Source: a virus. Taken from it: a stretch of 51,755 nucleotides of DNA. Location of the stretch: positions 1 through 51,755 of the IMG/VR virus record IMGVR_UViG_3300042691_048901, one strand, 5' to 3'. Position 1 is the first letter of the stretch. Each line of letters begins with the position of its first letter. This document shows positions 8,171-15,154 of this stretch, piece after piece. The position numbers were made by a program, and so were the translations under genes. The notes beneath the pieces are model-generated. The model was not told the origin of the DNA. It saw only the letters and a list, made by a program, of their open reading frames with translations, and ran no database searches.

Positions 8171-9277
8171 TAGATATTTCGAAATATAGCTCATATATGT
8201 TTTTAAATCTTTTTGTGAAAATAAAATACCATAGGAAGATGGTTCTACTTGCCATCCTTTAAAATTTCTTTTTATTAAGCCTTCATATATCCTTGAACGT
8301 CCAGATTTTGCATTAATATTTTTAAATACATCATTTTTAATTAAATCAAATTCTTTAAAAAATGTAATTGCATTATATTTTTTATTGCCAAAAATATTTT
8401 TATCTAAATTACCTTCAAACGCCATATTTAAAAAAGCAAGCATTTTATTTTTAGTTTTTTTTGCATTTTTTTGAATTGAATCAAATATTTTTTTCTTAAA
8501 TTGATTTTTTATTTTTAAATCAATATTCGTAAAATCAGATAATTCATCATTTATTTCTTCAGTTAAATCTTCTATTTGTTTTTTATTAGGTTTTGTTTTT
8601 ATAGATTCTTCGATTCTTGCCAAATATAAAGAAAATATATCTTGTAATGATTCAAATATATTATTAATAGCATGTTCAAATTCTTTTTCATGTTTTTCTA
8701 ATATAGGCCTCCACATATAAACATCTTTTTTTGGATTAGTTTCTTGTTCTATTATTGATTTTATAGAACCAAAAAGAATTGATAACTCTTCATTAGATAA
8801 CGGATTTTGTTTGTAGCCCTCTGATTGTGCAAAATAAATAGCTTTATCAAAAGATATTGTTTTCGTAACAAATCTCCAATTTTCATCATCTAATGGATCT
8901 TCACCTAAACTTAAAGAATAAACTTGAGAATTAACTTTAAAATAATAATGATAACCAGAATCAAAATAGCAATTTGTTTCTAAAAAAGTTTTAAAACTTA
9001 ATAATTCATCATTAGTAAATTTTTTATTTTTTAATAATATACCTAATTCAGATCGAATTTGCGTTAATTGTTGCTCTTCAATTTTTGTTTTATCATACTT
9101 AATTAATAATAATTGTTCAAAAGTAATTTTTTTTCCAATTTTATTTAAAAAATTTATTAAATTCTTTGCATCTTCAGTATTCATTTTTTTTAAAGATATA
9201 TTACCAATATTAGCTACAACTAATTCTTGATATACAATTGCTTTTTGTATTTCTTCTAAATATATATTCCAATTCAT
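8168..9277 (-). CDS. Putative capsid-internal protein, YLE-family paralogue
   Basis: 369 residues beginning MNWNIYLEEIQKAIVYQELV. The start, a central YYFKVNSQVYSLSLGE-like strand pair and the C-terminal RSRIYEGLIKR-x-F...ILFSQKDL align with the proteins at 43673, 45493 and 48019 (RMYKMILSKFG, RLYRMVIKQMFG, RIYIIIIKQMFG followed by LFS). This makes it a distant member of one duplicated family far from the main cluster. Function unknown. It ends next to the metallopeptidase-like paralogue, whose stop is 1 nt upstream of its start. Confidence 0.75.
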   Translation of the reverse strand: MNWNIYLEEIQKAIVYQELVVANIGNISLKKMNTEDAKNLINFLNKIGKKITFEQLLLIKYDKTKIEEQQLTQIRSELGILLKNKKFTNDELLSFKTFLETNCYFDSGYHYYFKVNSQVYSLSLGEDPLDDENWRFVTKTISFDKAIYFAQSEGYKQNPLSNEELSILFGSIKSIIEQETNPKKDVYMWRPILEKHEKEFEHAINNIFESLQDIFSLYLARIEESIKTKPNKKQIEDLTEEINDELSDFTNIDLKIKNQFKKKIFDSIQKNAKKTKNKMLAFLNMAFEGNLDKNIFGNKKYNAITFFKEFDLIKNDVFKNINAKSGRSRIYEGLIKRNFKGWQVEPSSYGILFSQKDLKTYMSYISKYL

Positions 9278-10684
9278 TCAATTCTCCATTTGAAAGAAGC
9301 TTAATGGCTCCATTACAGTTTTATTATATTTCATAACACAATCATCAACATATTTTGAAAAATTAGTAATTTTTAATTCTGATTCTCCAACCTTTTGTCC
9401 TGTTTTTGTTAAAAATTTATGCGATCTTTGCATAAAGCTAAAAATAATTCTATCTATTCCTTCATAATAATCAGATTCAGGGCTTTTTATATATTTAAAA
9501 GTTATAAAATTATCATTATTATCAATATCAGATATATATCTATTATATTTAAATTTTAATGTTCTAGCTTCATCCTCTTTATCTTCATCGCCATTTTTTT
9601 CATATTCTTTTATTTGTTTATTTAATTCTTCTACTTTTTGTTTTTTATTTTGAAGCATGCTTTGTGTTCTTTTTAATATTTTTTGAAAATCCGGATATTC
9701 ATTAAAATATTCTAATACATCGTCAAATTTAACAATACTATCTTTTGATAATAATTGGGATACAGCTGCTCCTGGATTTTTTTGAAATTGTTTTAATTCT
9801 TTTTTGTTTAATGTTTTCATATAATTAAAAACAATTGTATTTCTTAATATATTCATAAAAAATGTAAACATAACCGGAGGGTTATCTATATAGTCTATTG
9901 GTTTTTGATTATATCTACTTACATGCTTAGTGTTTGGTTTTTCAAATAATTTTTTATGTACATCTGTCATTAATGCCGGCACTTCTTGCAATAACTCTTC
10001 ATGTGTATAGCCTACTGGCATTAAAAAAGAGCCTAAATCTCCGCGATTAAATTTAGAAACAGTAGATGGATTGATAATTATATGAAACAAATCATGCAAT
10101 ACATTAACACCCCAACTAGAACTAGCTGAAATATTCCATGGATTTATACTTACTTTAACTGGTTTTTTAGTATTAGTATTTGAAATAAGAATTTCTATTT
10201 TAAATTTTTTAATAATTTCATTTCTAAAAAAGTTATCATCTATATTAAAAAATTCATTATTATTTTTATTGTTTATAAAAAGATTTGCTTTTTTTAAAGA
10301 ATTAATATTTTTCTTTTCATTTGGATTATCGCTTATAATTATATTTTGATTATTAATAGTACCATATTTAATTAAAAGATTTGTAAGATTTAAAAAATTA
10401 AGAAATTTAGTTTTATTTTGTGCAGTTATATTTCCTTTGATTTTTTGCTTTTTGGATATATATTTTTTTCCTTCCCAAAAAAAATCAATTTTTAATTTTT
10501 CATTTGTATAATTTTGCAGCCCATTATTTTTACCATATAATATCTTATAAAGCATAACTATATAATTTGCTAAATCTTTTAAATTATGCGGATATTTAGG
10601 ATTTATTGTAAACGTTTGAATAGGAAAATTGCTGCCTAAAAGTCCACTTTCAGAAAGCAAAGAAAAATAATCATATAATTTCAT
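9278..10684 (-). CDS. Putative capsid-internal metallopeptidase-like protein, altered zinc motif
   Basis: 468 residues; N-terminus MKLYDYFSLLSE then S. Paralogue of the 4812-5999 protein (shared NLKDLANYIVMLYKILY, GLQNYT, INPSTVSKF, VGY, and RSHKFLTKTGQKVGE). The metal motif here is HDLFH (residues 197-201): Glu is replaced by Asp, which in zincins usually lowers or abolishes catalysis, while the two His and the later Glu234 (LLQEVPALMTD) remain. It may therefore be a binding or decoy version, or use Asp. It carries an insertion of about 45 residues near the C-terminus with Lys/Glu coiled-coil character. Confidence 0.72.
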   Translation of the reverse strand: MKLYDYFSLLSESGLLGSNFPIQTFTINPKYPHNLKDLANYIVMLYKILYGKNNGLQNYTNEKLKIDFFWEGKKYISKKQKIKGNITAQNKTKFLNFLNLTNLLIKYGTINNQNIIISDNPNEKKNINSLKKANLFINNKNNNEFFNIDDNFFRNEIIKKFKIEILISNTNTKKPVKVSINPWNISASSSWGVNVLHDLFHIIINPSTVSKFNRGDLGSFLMPVGYTHEELLQEVPALMTDVHKKLFEKPNTKHVSRYNQKPIDYIDNPPVMFTFFMNILRNTIVFNYMKTLNKKELKQFQKNPGAAVSQLLSKDSIVKFDDVLEYFNEYPDFQKILKRTQSMLQNKKQKVEELNKQIKEYEKNGDEDKEDEARTLKFKYNRYISDIDNNDNFITFKYIKSPESDYYEGIDRIIFSFMQRSHKFLTKTGQKVGESELKITNFSKYVDDCVMKYNKTVMEPLSFFQMEN

Positions 10685-10727
10685 ATATTATTTTTAAAAA
10701 TATTTAATAAAAATACTTATTTTAAAT

Positions 10728-11378
10728 TTAAGGATCATATCCCCACTCGTGTATTGAGTCTCCATTCGTATAAATATTTTTTGCTTGTACTTTTTTACTT
10801 ATAATTTTATAATCATCTAAAGCCGAGTCGCCATGATCTTTAGCGTATTGTCTTGTAATACTTACCCAATCACCTTTATTTATTTTTAAAGGCTTTTTTA
10901 ATTGAGAGCGTAATTTAATTATTTGATTTTCTAAATCTTTTATAATTAAATTTTGTCTTTCATCATATTCATAATCTTCATAAGAATATTTATCTTCTAA
11001 TGAATATAATATAGGATGAACTATTTTACCTTTATTCAGCGACATGGGAAAAAAGCTATATTTATCTTTATAAGAAAATAAATACGTTATATCTTTTATT
11101 TGTTTATTTACTTGTTTATTTAGATCGGGTAATGCTCTATAAATTGTAATACTTTTATTAGGTTTATCTTTATAAGATTGAATTATATTTATAGTTATAG
11201 AATCATAAGAGCTTCCTGTGCCATAATATTCTTTTGCTTTAGAAGAATAAATATCATTAGGATATGTACCATTTAAAGTTAAGTCATACAAAGGTGAACC
11301 GCTTTCTTTATCAGGTGCAGTATGTTGACCTTTATAATCATTTTCAGAAAGCAAATGTAGATAATCATATAATTTCAT
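10728..11378 (-). CDS. Putative capsid-internal ADP-ribosyltransferase-like protein
   Basis: 216 residues. N-terminus MKLYDYLHLLSE then N is nearly the same as the neighbour at 10684. Downstream ITIYRALP (Arg81), NKGDWVSITRQYAKDHG (168-184) and IHEWGYDP (Glu211) occur in the order of the R-S-E signature of arginine-type ADP-ribosyltransferases. I know this YRA-P / GDWV / EWGY pattern from a widespread phage protein family usually left as hypothetical. T4 packages its ART Alt in the head, so a head-packaged ART would fit the targeting peptide. Assignment to ART is inference from motif order. Confidence 0.6.
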   Translation of the reverse strand: MKLYDYLHLLSENDYKGQHTAPDKESGSPLYDLTLNGTYPNDIYSSKAKEYYGTGSSYDSITINIIQSYKDKPNKSITIYRALPDLNKQVNKQIKDITYLFSYKDKYSFFPMSLNKGKIVHPILYSLEDKYSYEDYEYDERQNLIIKDLENQIIKLRSQLKKPLKINKGDWVSITRQYAKDHGDSALDDYKIISKKVQAKNIYTNGDSIHEWGYDP

Positions 11379-11474
11379 ATATTATCTTTAAAATTATTTA
11401 ATAAGAAAATTTATTTATTTTTGCGTCCTAAATGCCACACCAATTTAAATTATATGTTTTTATTTAAAATTCCA

Positions 11475-11505
11475 GGTTTACAAAAATATCTATATGCAGT
11501 ATGAT
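11475..11505 (+). promoter_or_regulatory. Early promoter P1
   Basis: GG then TTTACA (11477-11482), 17 nt, TATGAT (11500-11505). Drives the small gene at 11515, whose ATG is only 9 nt after the -10. Confidence 0.75.
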
Positions 11506-11514
11506 ATTTTTATT

Positions 11515-11736
11515 ATGAACAAAAAATATAAATCAGTAATCCATCCTGCAATTATTATTGCAATTTTTATTGGGGTTTTTGCTCTCCAATATGGTCTAGA
11601 AAAATTTGCATGTTATTCTTATGGAAGCGAAACAAATTTAAAAACTAAATATTCTATTTTAAATGGTTGTTTTGTAGAAACCAAAAATGGCTGGAGAAGT
11701 TTAAAAAATCTAAGAGTTTTTGAAGAAAATAATTAA
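11515..11736 (+). CDS. Small single-span membrane protein
   Basis: 73 residues with a hydrophobic segment at about residues 9-26 (HPAIIIAIFIGVFALQYG). An in-frame ATG at 11494 lies upstream of the promoter -10, so the start at 11515 is chosen; the mRNA would have a leader of only 2-3 nt. Unknown function; the C-terminal part has two Cys and is likely periplasmic or cytosolic. Confidence 0.65.
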   Translation: MNKKYKSVIHPAIIIAIFIGVFALQYGLEKFACYSYGSETNLKTKYSILNGCFVETKNGWRSLKNLRVFEENN

Positions 11737-11766
11737 GGTTTACAAAAAAAAGCAAAGCGCTATAAT
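11737..11766 (+). promoter_or_regulatory. Early promoter P2 (leaderless type)
   Basis: GGTTTACA, 16 nt, TATAAT (11761-11766). The ATG at 11773 begins exactly 6 nt after the -10, so transcription should start at or next to the A of the ATG. Confidence 0.85.
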
Positions 11767-11772
11767 AATATT

Positions 11773-11964
11773 ATGAAAAAAACTTTTAAGATTACTCTTA
11801 CAGATATTAAAAATAAAGCTTCTATTATTGAATATTTTGAAACTGAGGTTTCTAATCCTACTTTAGCAAAAATAAAAGCTATGTCATTTTTAAGACAAAT
11901 GCGAGCAATTAATCATTGGCATGGAAAAAGATATAAAAGTAATATACAACTAATTGAGGAATAA
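11773..11964 (+). CDS. Small early protein, 63 aa, unknown
   Basis: MKKTFKITLTDIKNKAS start, an amphipathic beta/alpha pattern and a basic middle (HWHGKRYK). No family recognised. Probably translated from a leaderless mRNA from promoter P2. The next gene starts 1 nt after its stop. Confidence 0.65.
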   Translation: MKKTFKITLTDIKNKASIIEYFETEVSNPTLAKIKAMSFLRQMRAINHWHGKRYKSNIQLIEE

Positions 11965-11965
11965 A

Positions 11966-12190
11966 ATGAAAAATCTATATATTGTAAAAAATCATGTTAA
12001 ATGGCTAGAAGAAGACAAAAAAAGATCAAATCCTTCTTTACCTAGCATTATTAAGCCTTGGAATGTAAAAGAAATAAAAGCGTCAGAAATTGATTCAGAT
12101 AGTGAACAATTTGTTGAAATTGCACTAAATAATGGCAGCGGTGTTCAATTTGTAATAAATAAGAAAATGGGAAATTATTTACCGCTATAA
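11966..12190 (+). CDS. Small early protein, 74 aa, unknown
   Basis: Start at ATG 11966 chosen because gagga lies at the right distance; an upstream in-frame ATG at 11954 would overlap the previous gene. Charged N-terminal half, and the C-terminal half predicts beta strands (FVEIALNNGSGVQFVINK). Co-transcribed with the 63-aa gene from P2. Confidence 0.65.
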   Translation: MKNLYIVKNHVKWLEEDKKRSNPSLPSIIKPWNVKEIKASEIDSDSEQFVEIALNNGSGVQFVINKKMGNYLPL

Positions 12191-12203
12191 GTTAAAAAGT
12201 CTA

Positions 12204-12234
12204 GGTTTACAAAAAAATAAAGAAGAATTATAAT
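12204..12234 (+). promoter_or_regulatory. Early promoter P3
   Basis: GGTTTACA, 17 nt, TATAAT (12229-12234); the start at 12270 follows after a 35-nt interval. Confidence 0.85.
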
Positions 12235-12269
12235 TAAAATATAAGCAAAAACACTTTAAGGTATATTAA

Positions 12270-12521
12270 ATGACTAATAAAACAAATATCACATTACAAA
12301 TGAATATAAAAATCGCACAAGAAGCTTTTTGCGCAGGAATAAAAATTAATCCAAATGGAAAATCAAAAATATTCATGATGCGAAAAATATATTCATATAT
12401 CTTTGAAAGTGATTTGCAAAAATATTATAAATCTAATAAGCGTTTTTTCAATACCATGCAAATTAAAAAAGCATTAGAGGCTTATCCAGATTTAATAAAA
12501 TTTTATGGAATTGGATTATAA
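12270..12521 (+). CDS. Small early protein, 83 aa, unknown
   Basis: Basic, helical protein; the C-terminal segment KKALEAYPDLIKFYGIGL could be a small DNA-binding or helical bundle fold but no family is recognised. Has a leader with aagg upstream, unlike the leaderless neighbours. Confidence 0.65.
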   Translation: MTNKTNITLQMNIKIAQEAFCAGIKINPNGKSKIFMMRKIYSYIFESDLQKYYKSNKRFFNTMQIKKALEAYPDLIKFYGIGL

Positions 12522-12529
12522 AAAGTTTA

Positions 12530-12560
12530 GGTTTACAAAAAATTATATAAAGATTATAAT
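12530..12560 (+). promoter_or_regulatory. Early promoter P4 (leaderless type)
   Basis: GGTTTACA, 17 nt, TATAAT (12555-12560); ATG at 12567, exactly 6 nt later. Confidence 0.88.
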
Positions 12561-12566
12561 TAAAAT

Positions 12567-12866
12567 ATGAAAACAAACGAATTAAGAAATAAAAAAATCA
12601 CTCTTGCAACTCTAAAATCATTTGTAAAAAAAGCGCCTAAGCTTTATGTAGAAAATCTTTCTTCTTTTAATGGCATGACTGATTGCGTTGAAACTCTTGA
12701 AGATACTAAATTATTTGAAATTTCTAAAGATAAAGCGCTTGGTGTTTATGGTATTTAGGTAGTTGGCGGTAGTAGAGATTATTTTAAATTTGTTGAAAAT
12801 GAAACTATGTTTGGTATTGAAGTTTATAATTCTTGTGGTTGCGGAATTCTTTGGACAGTAAAATAA
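12567..12866 (+). pseudogene. Small conserved phage protein interrupted by an in-frame amber codon
   Basis: Codons 1-63 give a protein ending LGVYGI, then TAG at 12756-12758, and the same frame continues for 35 codons (VVGGSRDYFKFVENE...GIEVYNSCGCGI) to TAA at 12864-12866. The region after the stop has the conserved look of a known type of small phage/plasmid protein that ends with a GSRDYF and GIEVYN motif, normally uninterrupted. A single change TGG to TAG would explain it. Either the gene is broken, or the amber is read through; no suppressor tRNA is visible here and other genes in the window use TAG as a normal stop. Confidence 0.75.
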
Positions 12867-12870
12867 TCAA

Positions 12871-12901
12871 GGCTTACAAAAAATAATAAAAAAGTTATAA
12901 T
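12871..12901 (+). promoter_or_regulatory. Early promoter P5
   Basis: GGCTTACA, 17 nt, TATAAT (12896-12901); the start at 12933 has an SD (gagg) in a 31-nt interval. Confidence 0.82.
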
Positions 12902-12932
12902 AATAATATAAAACAAAACGAGGTATTTTAGA

Positions 12933-13220
12933 ATGAAAAAAATTCAAACAAAAGTTACAAAAGTATATGAAGTTGATGGTGTAAATTACGCTTCAATTCA
13001 AGAAGCAAATATTGCTATCGCAGTTTCCGAAATTGCTGATTTAGTTGGCTCAAAAGAAATAGCAATGCTATTAGTAGATACTGCAAGCGATGCGACAAAA
13101 AGAGAAGTGTTGGTAAAAGCACTTAAGCTTTTAAATGTAAGAAAACCACTTGCCCCCAGAAAAAAAGTAGCAAAGACTACTAAAGTTGAGAAAACTGCGG
13201 TAAAAACTACTAAAGTTTAG
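12933..13220 (+). CDS. Small early protein with Lys-rich histone-like tail
   Basis: 95 residues: beta start (TKVYEVDGVNYAS), a helical middle and a basic tail with repeated KTTKV (residues 80-95) like nucleic-acid-binding tails. Function unknown. A pistol ribozyme begins 3 nt after its stop, so its mRNA is expected to be cut in the 3' untranslated region. Confidence 0.65.
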   Translation: MKKIQTKVTKVYEVDGVNYASIQEANIAIAVSEIADLVGSKEIAMLLVDTASDATKREVLVKALKLLNVRKPLAPRKKVAKTTKVEKTAVKTTKV

Positions 13221-13222
13221 TA

Positions 13223-13293
13223 TCTTCGATTGGACGAAGTAAAATAGCTCTTAGGTCCAATGCGTGCCACGCCGAGAAGGTGTTGCGGTGAGA
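13223..13293 (+). ncRNA. Pistol self-cleaving ribozyme A (divergent copy)
   Basis: P1 CTTCG/CGAAG (13224-13228/13235-13239) encloses ATTGGA, which pairs with TCCAAT (13256-13261) as the pistol pseudoknot. The core between them, TAAAATAG...TTAGG, and GCG after the pseudoknot match the consensus. P3 is imperfect and leads to GCGG|TG (cut expected 13288/13289). Stem sequences differ from the other copies while pairing is kept. It lies between a stop codon and promoter P6. Confidence 0.82.
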
Positions 13294-13300
13294 AAAATTA

Positions 13301-13331
13301 GGTTTACAAAAAAACTTAATTATATTATAAT
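13301..13331 (+). promoter_or_regulatory. Early promoter P6
   Basis: GGTTTACA, 17 nt, TATAAT (13326-13331); the ATG at 13353 is 21 nt later with SD ggag. Confidence 0.87.
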
Positions 13332-13352
13332 AAGAATACAATCGGAGAAAAT

Positions 13353-13634
13353 ATGTTAATCACAAAAAAAAGCACTACTACAACTCTTAATATTAAAACT
13401 TCCACTAAGCAAAATTTTGCAGATTTATTTGCATTTATAAAAAATCTTACACCAGATTCTTATATTGAAAATTTTAAAGTTTTAGACGAAGATGAAGATT
13501 CTAATTATTTTTATTATACTGTAGTTTATGATATTACCAATATTTACAATGAGTATATGTTGGCAGATGGTAATGAAGTTTCCGCTAGAACCTATATTCC
13601 AAAAAAGAAAAAAGTTAAGGTTTCTAAAAAATAG
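13353..13634 (+). CDS. Small early protein, 93 aa, unknown
   Basis: Thr/Lys-rich start, acidic middle (DEDEDSNYFYY) and a Lys-rich end (PKKKKVKVSKK). No family recognised. SD ggag; its last codons contain the -35 of promoter P7. Confidence 0.68.
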   Translation: MLITKKSTTTTLNIKTSTKQNFADLFAFIKNLTPDSYIENFKVLDEDEDSNYFYYTVVYDITNIYNEYMLADGNEVSARTYIPKKKKVKVSKK

Positions 13635-13649
13635 TAAACAGACTATAAT
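13619..13649 (+). promoter_or_regulatory. Early promoter P7 (weak -35)
   Basis: GG then TTTCTA, 17 nt, TATAAT (13644-13649). The -35 overlaps the end of the upstream gene, which may explain its deviation. ATG at 13671 is 21 nt from the -10. Confidence 0.7.
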
Positions 13650-13670
13650 AAAAATACAAGCGAGGTGAAT

Positions 13671-14036
13671 ATGAATACTACTGAAATTTCAATCAATCCC
13701 AAAGAATTAGGAATCAGCGGAAATGGTTCTTCTGAATATAGAAAATATGCTGCATTACAATATTTTCAAGAATCTTTCCCTTCTGAAGTTCTTGCCACCA
13801 CAACTGTTAAGTTTTTAAATTTTGAAGTTTCGAAATGGCAAGAAAGACAAGAACCAAAAATAGTTCTTCGAGACGAAAAATTTCTACCAGAAATTTCTTG
13901 GGTAAAGATTTATACCACCACTAGTGTTTATGAGTATAAAGTTTTTCAACAACCATTTCAAAATTTTGGCGAATATAGATATACTGTTACTTTTTACGAA
14001 GTGCTTCCAAGAAAAATTTTAGCAACAGTAAATTAA
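13671..14036 (+). CDS. Small early protein, 121 aa, unknown
   Basis: Start at ATG 13671 with gagg 5 nt upstream; an in-frame GTG at 13665 overlaps the SD. Predicted mixed alpha/beta with a C-terminal beta-rich half (KIYTTTSVYEYKVF, YRYTVTFYEVLPR). Not recognised. Followed by the MGLDMY gene in the same transcript. Confidence 0.68.
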   Translation: MNTTEISINPKELGISGNGSSEYRKYAALQYFQESFPSEVLATTTVKFLNFEVSKWQERQEPKIVLRDEKFLPEISWVKIYTTTSVYEYKVFQQPFQNFGEYRYTVTFYEVLPRKILATVN

Positions 14037-14058
14037 GATTATATAAGGAGAAATTATT

Positions 14059-14436
14059 ATGGGTTTAGATATGTATGCTTATTCAGTTGATTCAAAAAAT
14101 CTTTCACAAGAAAGCAATCTTATGCTTCATTTACAAAATGGTTCTGTTATTGCTGAATGGAGAAAGCATCATAAACTTTTTTCTTGGATGCGAGATTTAT
14201 ATATTCAAAAAACTGGTGATACAGAAACCGATTTTAATTTAGTTCCGGTTGTTTTAAATAAAAACGATATTAAAACATTATTGCAAGAAGTGCTTTGTAA
14301 TTGTGAAGAGTTGCCTACAGGTGTTACAATTAGTTATAATAAAGATCATTATCTTCCTGAAGATTTAGATTTTATTGAATATGCTGAAAAAGAGATTAAA
14401 AAAGGACGCAGTATTATTTTCATGGGGGATTATTAA
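14059..14436 (+). CDS. MGLDMYxY-family conserved protein
   Basis: 125 residues starting MGLDMYAY, then IAEWRKHHKLFSWM, FNLVPVVLNKNDI, PTGVTISYN and DLDFIEYAEKEIKKG. This order is typical of a small family common in phages and bacteria whose function is unknown (often annotated only as hypothetical). SD aagga. A pistol ribozyme follows the stop by 11 nt. Confidence 0.75.
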   Translation: MGLDMYAYSVDSKNLSQESNLMLHLQNGSVIAEWRKHHKLFSWMRDLYIQKTGDTETDFNLVPVVLNKNDIKTLLQEVLCNCEELPTGVTISYNKDHYLPEDLDFIEYAEKEIKKGRSIIFMGDY

Positions 14437-14447
14437 GCATCTCCAAT

Positions 14448-14532
14448 AGTCGTTATGGCGACTTTAAATAGTTTCTTAAGCCATTAGCGTGTATTACATA
14501 GAGTAAAAAAATTCCTATGTAATGCGGTGAAA
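14448..14532 (+). ncRNA. Pistol self-cleaving ribozyme B
   Basis: P1 AGTCG/CGACT; loop TATGG pairs with CCATT (pseudoknot); invariant core TTTAAATAGTTTCTTAAG and AGCGT as in the pistol consensus; P3 ATTACATAG/CTATGTAAT (14493-14501/14515-14523); then GCGG|TG with expected cleavage 14527/14528. It lies 7 nt upstream of promoter P8. Confidence 0.92.
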
Positions 14533-14538
14533 ACAAAA

Positions 14539-14569
14539 GGTTTACAAAAAAAATTAAATAGATTATAAT
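14539..14569 (+). promoter_or_regulatory. Early promoter P8
   Basis: GGTTTACA, 17 nt, TATAAT (14564-14569). Followed after 21 nt by a 22-aa ORF with SD aagga, then the tRNA genes. Confidence 0.88.
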
Positions 14570-14590
14570 AAATACATAAGGAAAACAAAA

Positions 14591-14659
14591 ATGATTATAA
14601 TTCAAATAATTCTTATTATATATATTGTAATTGGAATTAAAATTTGTATAGAATCTTAA
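14591..14659 (+). CDS. 22-residue hydrophobic peptide
   Basis: Reads MIIIQIILIIYIVIGIKI then CIES: essentially one transmembrane helix. SD aagga 8 nt upstream and promoter P8 at the standard 21-nt distance support translation. It leads the tRNA transcript. It is similar in kind to the 29-residue peptide at 15342. Confidence 0.6.
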   Translation: MIIIQIILIIYIVIGIKICIES

Positions 14660-14682
14660 TTCAAATAATTTTTTAAATTTTT

Positions 14683-14755
14683 GAGTTGTTAGCTCAGCTG
14701 GTAGAGCATCTCCCTTTTAAGGAGAGGGTCTCGGGTTCGAATCCCGAACGACTCA
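14683..14755 (+). tRNA. tRNA-Lys (TTT)
   Basis: Complete cloverleaf: acceptor GAGTTGT/ACGACTC, D arm GCTC...GAGC, anticodon loop CTTTTAA, T arm CGGGTTCGAATCCCG. No CCA encoded. Confidence 0.96.
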
Positions 14756-14765
14756 CGTAATACTT

Positions 14766-14837
14766 GATCTCGTCGCCAAGTGGTAAGGCAAGGGTCTGCA
14801 AAATCCTTATACCTCGGTTCGATTCCGAGCGAGATCT
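14766..14837 (+). tRNA. tRNA-Cys (GCA)
   Basis: Acceptor GATCTCG/CGAGATC, anticodon stem AGGGT/ATCCT with loop CTGCAAA, T loop TTCGATT. No CCA encoded; the unidentified RNA motif starts 4 nt later. Confidence 0.94.
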
Positions 14838-14840
14838 TAA

Positions 14841-14916
14841 ATTTTAGTGTAGTTTATCTAGTGAAAACAACGACTACATGTCGGAAAAGTGAGACTTGGA
14901 ATCTCACCACTAAAAT
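14841..14916 (+). ncRNA. Unidentified tRNA-sized structured RNA, copy 1
   Basis: Outer stem ATTTTAGTG/CACTAAAAT (9 bp) encloses three arms: GTTT/AAAC, CGAC/GTCG and GTGAGA/TCTCAC. A 39-nt core (14850-14888) is identical to copy 2 at 15071-15109, while the outer and third stems differ in sequence but still pair, i.e. covariation. It resembles a tRNA in size and layout but lacks a normal anticodon arm and T loop. T4 also encodes two stable non-tRNA RNAs in its tRNA cluster; this could be an analogue or another ribozyme class. Confidence 0.72.
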
Positions 14917-14919
14917 AAT

Positions 14920-15004
14920 AGTCGTTATGGCGACTTTAAATAGTTTCTTAAGCCATAAGCGTGTATTATATAGAGTAAAGAAATTCCTATGTAATGCGGT
15001 GAAA
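14920..15004 (+). ncRNA. Pistol self-cleaving ribozyme C
   Basis: P1 AGTCG/CGACT; pseudoknot TTATGG/CCATAA is perfect (14925-14930/14953-14958); core TTTAAATAGTTTCTTAAG; P3 ATTATATAG/CTATGTAAT with a T-G wobble where copy B has C-G; cleavage GCGG|TG at 14999/15000. It lies 10 nt upstream of promoter P9. Confidence 0.93.
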
Positions 15005-15014
15005 AAAAATAAAA

Positions 15015-15045
15015 GGTTTACAAAAACAAATAAAAAAAGTATAAT
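15015..15045 (+). promoter_or_regulatory. Early promoter P9 for RNA genes
   Basis: GGTTTACA, 17 nt, TATAAT (15040-15045). Transcription would start about 15052, some 12 nt before RNA motif copy 2, and read through pistol D and tRNA-Tyr. Confidence 0.87.
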
Positions 15046-15063
15046 AAAGATATAAACAATAAA

Positions 15064-15136
15064 CTGCATTTAGTTTATCTAGTGAAAACAACGACTACAT
15101 GTCGGAAAAGCAGGGCTATGGAATCCTGCAATGCAA
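15064..15136 (+). ncRNA. Unidentified tRNA-sized structured RNA, copy 2
   Basis: Outer stem TGCATT/AATGCA and third stem GCAGG/CCTGC replace the stems of copy 1 with different, still complementary sequences; the core 15071-15109 is identical. It is the first element after promoter P9, so the RNA itself is likely the product. Confidence 0.72.
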
Positions 15137-15154
15137 AATTGTTGTTATCTTAAT

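Noticed and set aside
12567-12866. Amber recoding of the whole genome
   Set aside because: Several intact genes (12933, 13353, 16172, 17255) end at TAG and no CTA-anticodon tRNA is visible.
14841-14916. Hammerhead ribozyme
   Set aside because: CTAGTGA and GGAAAA recall the core CUGAUGA...GAAA, but the core order and cleavage triplet do not fit.
14780-15055. 91-aa frame across tRNA-Cys, the unknown RNA and pistol C
   Set aside because: The DNA is fully explained by structured RNAs; no SD and no protein-like conservation.
14841-15136. The two tRNA-sized RNAs as ordinary tRNAs
   Set aside because: No 5-bp/7-nt anticodon arm and T loops CTTGGAA/CTATGGAA do not fit TTCRA; kept as unidentified RNA.
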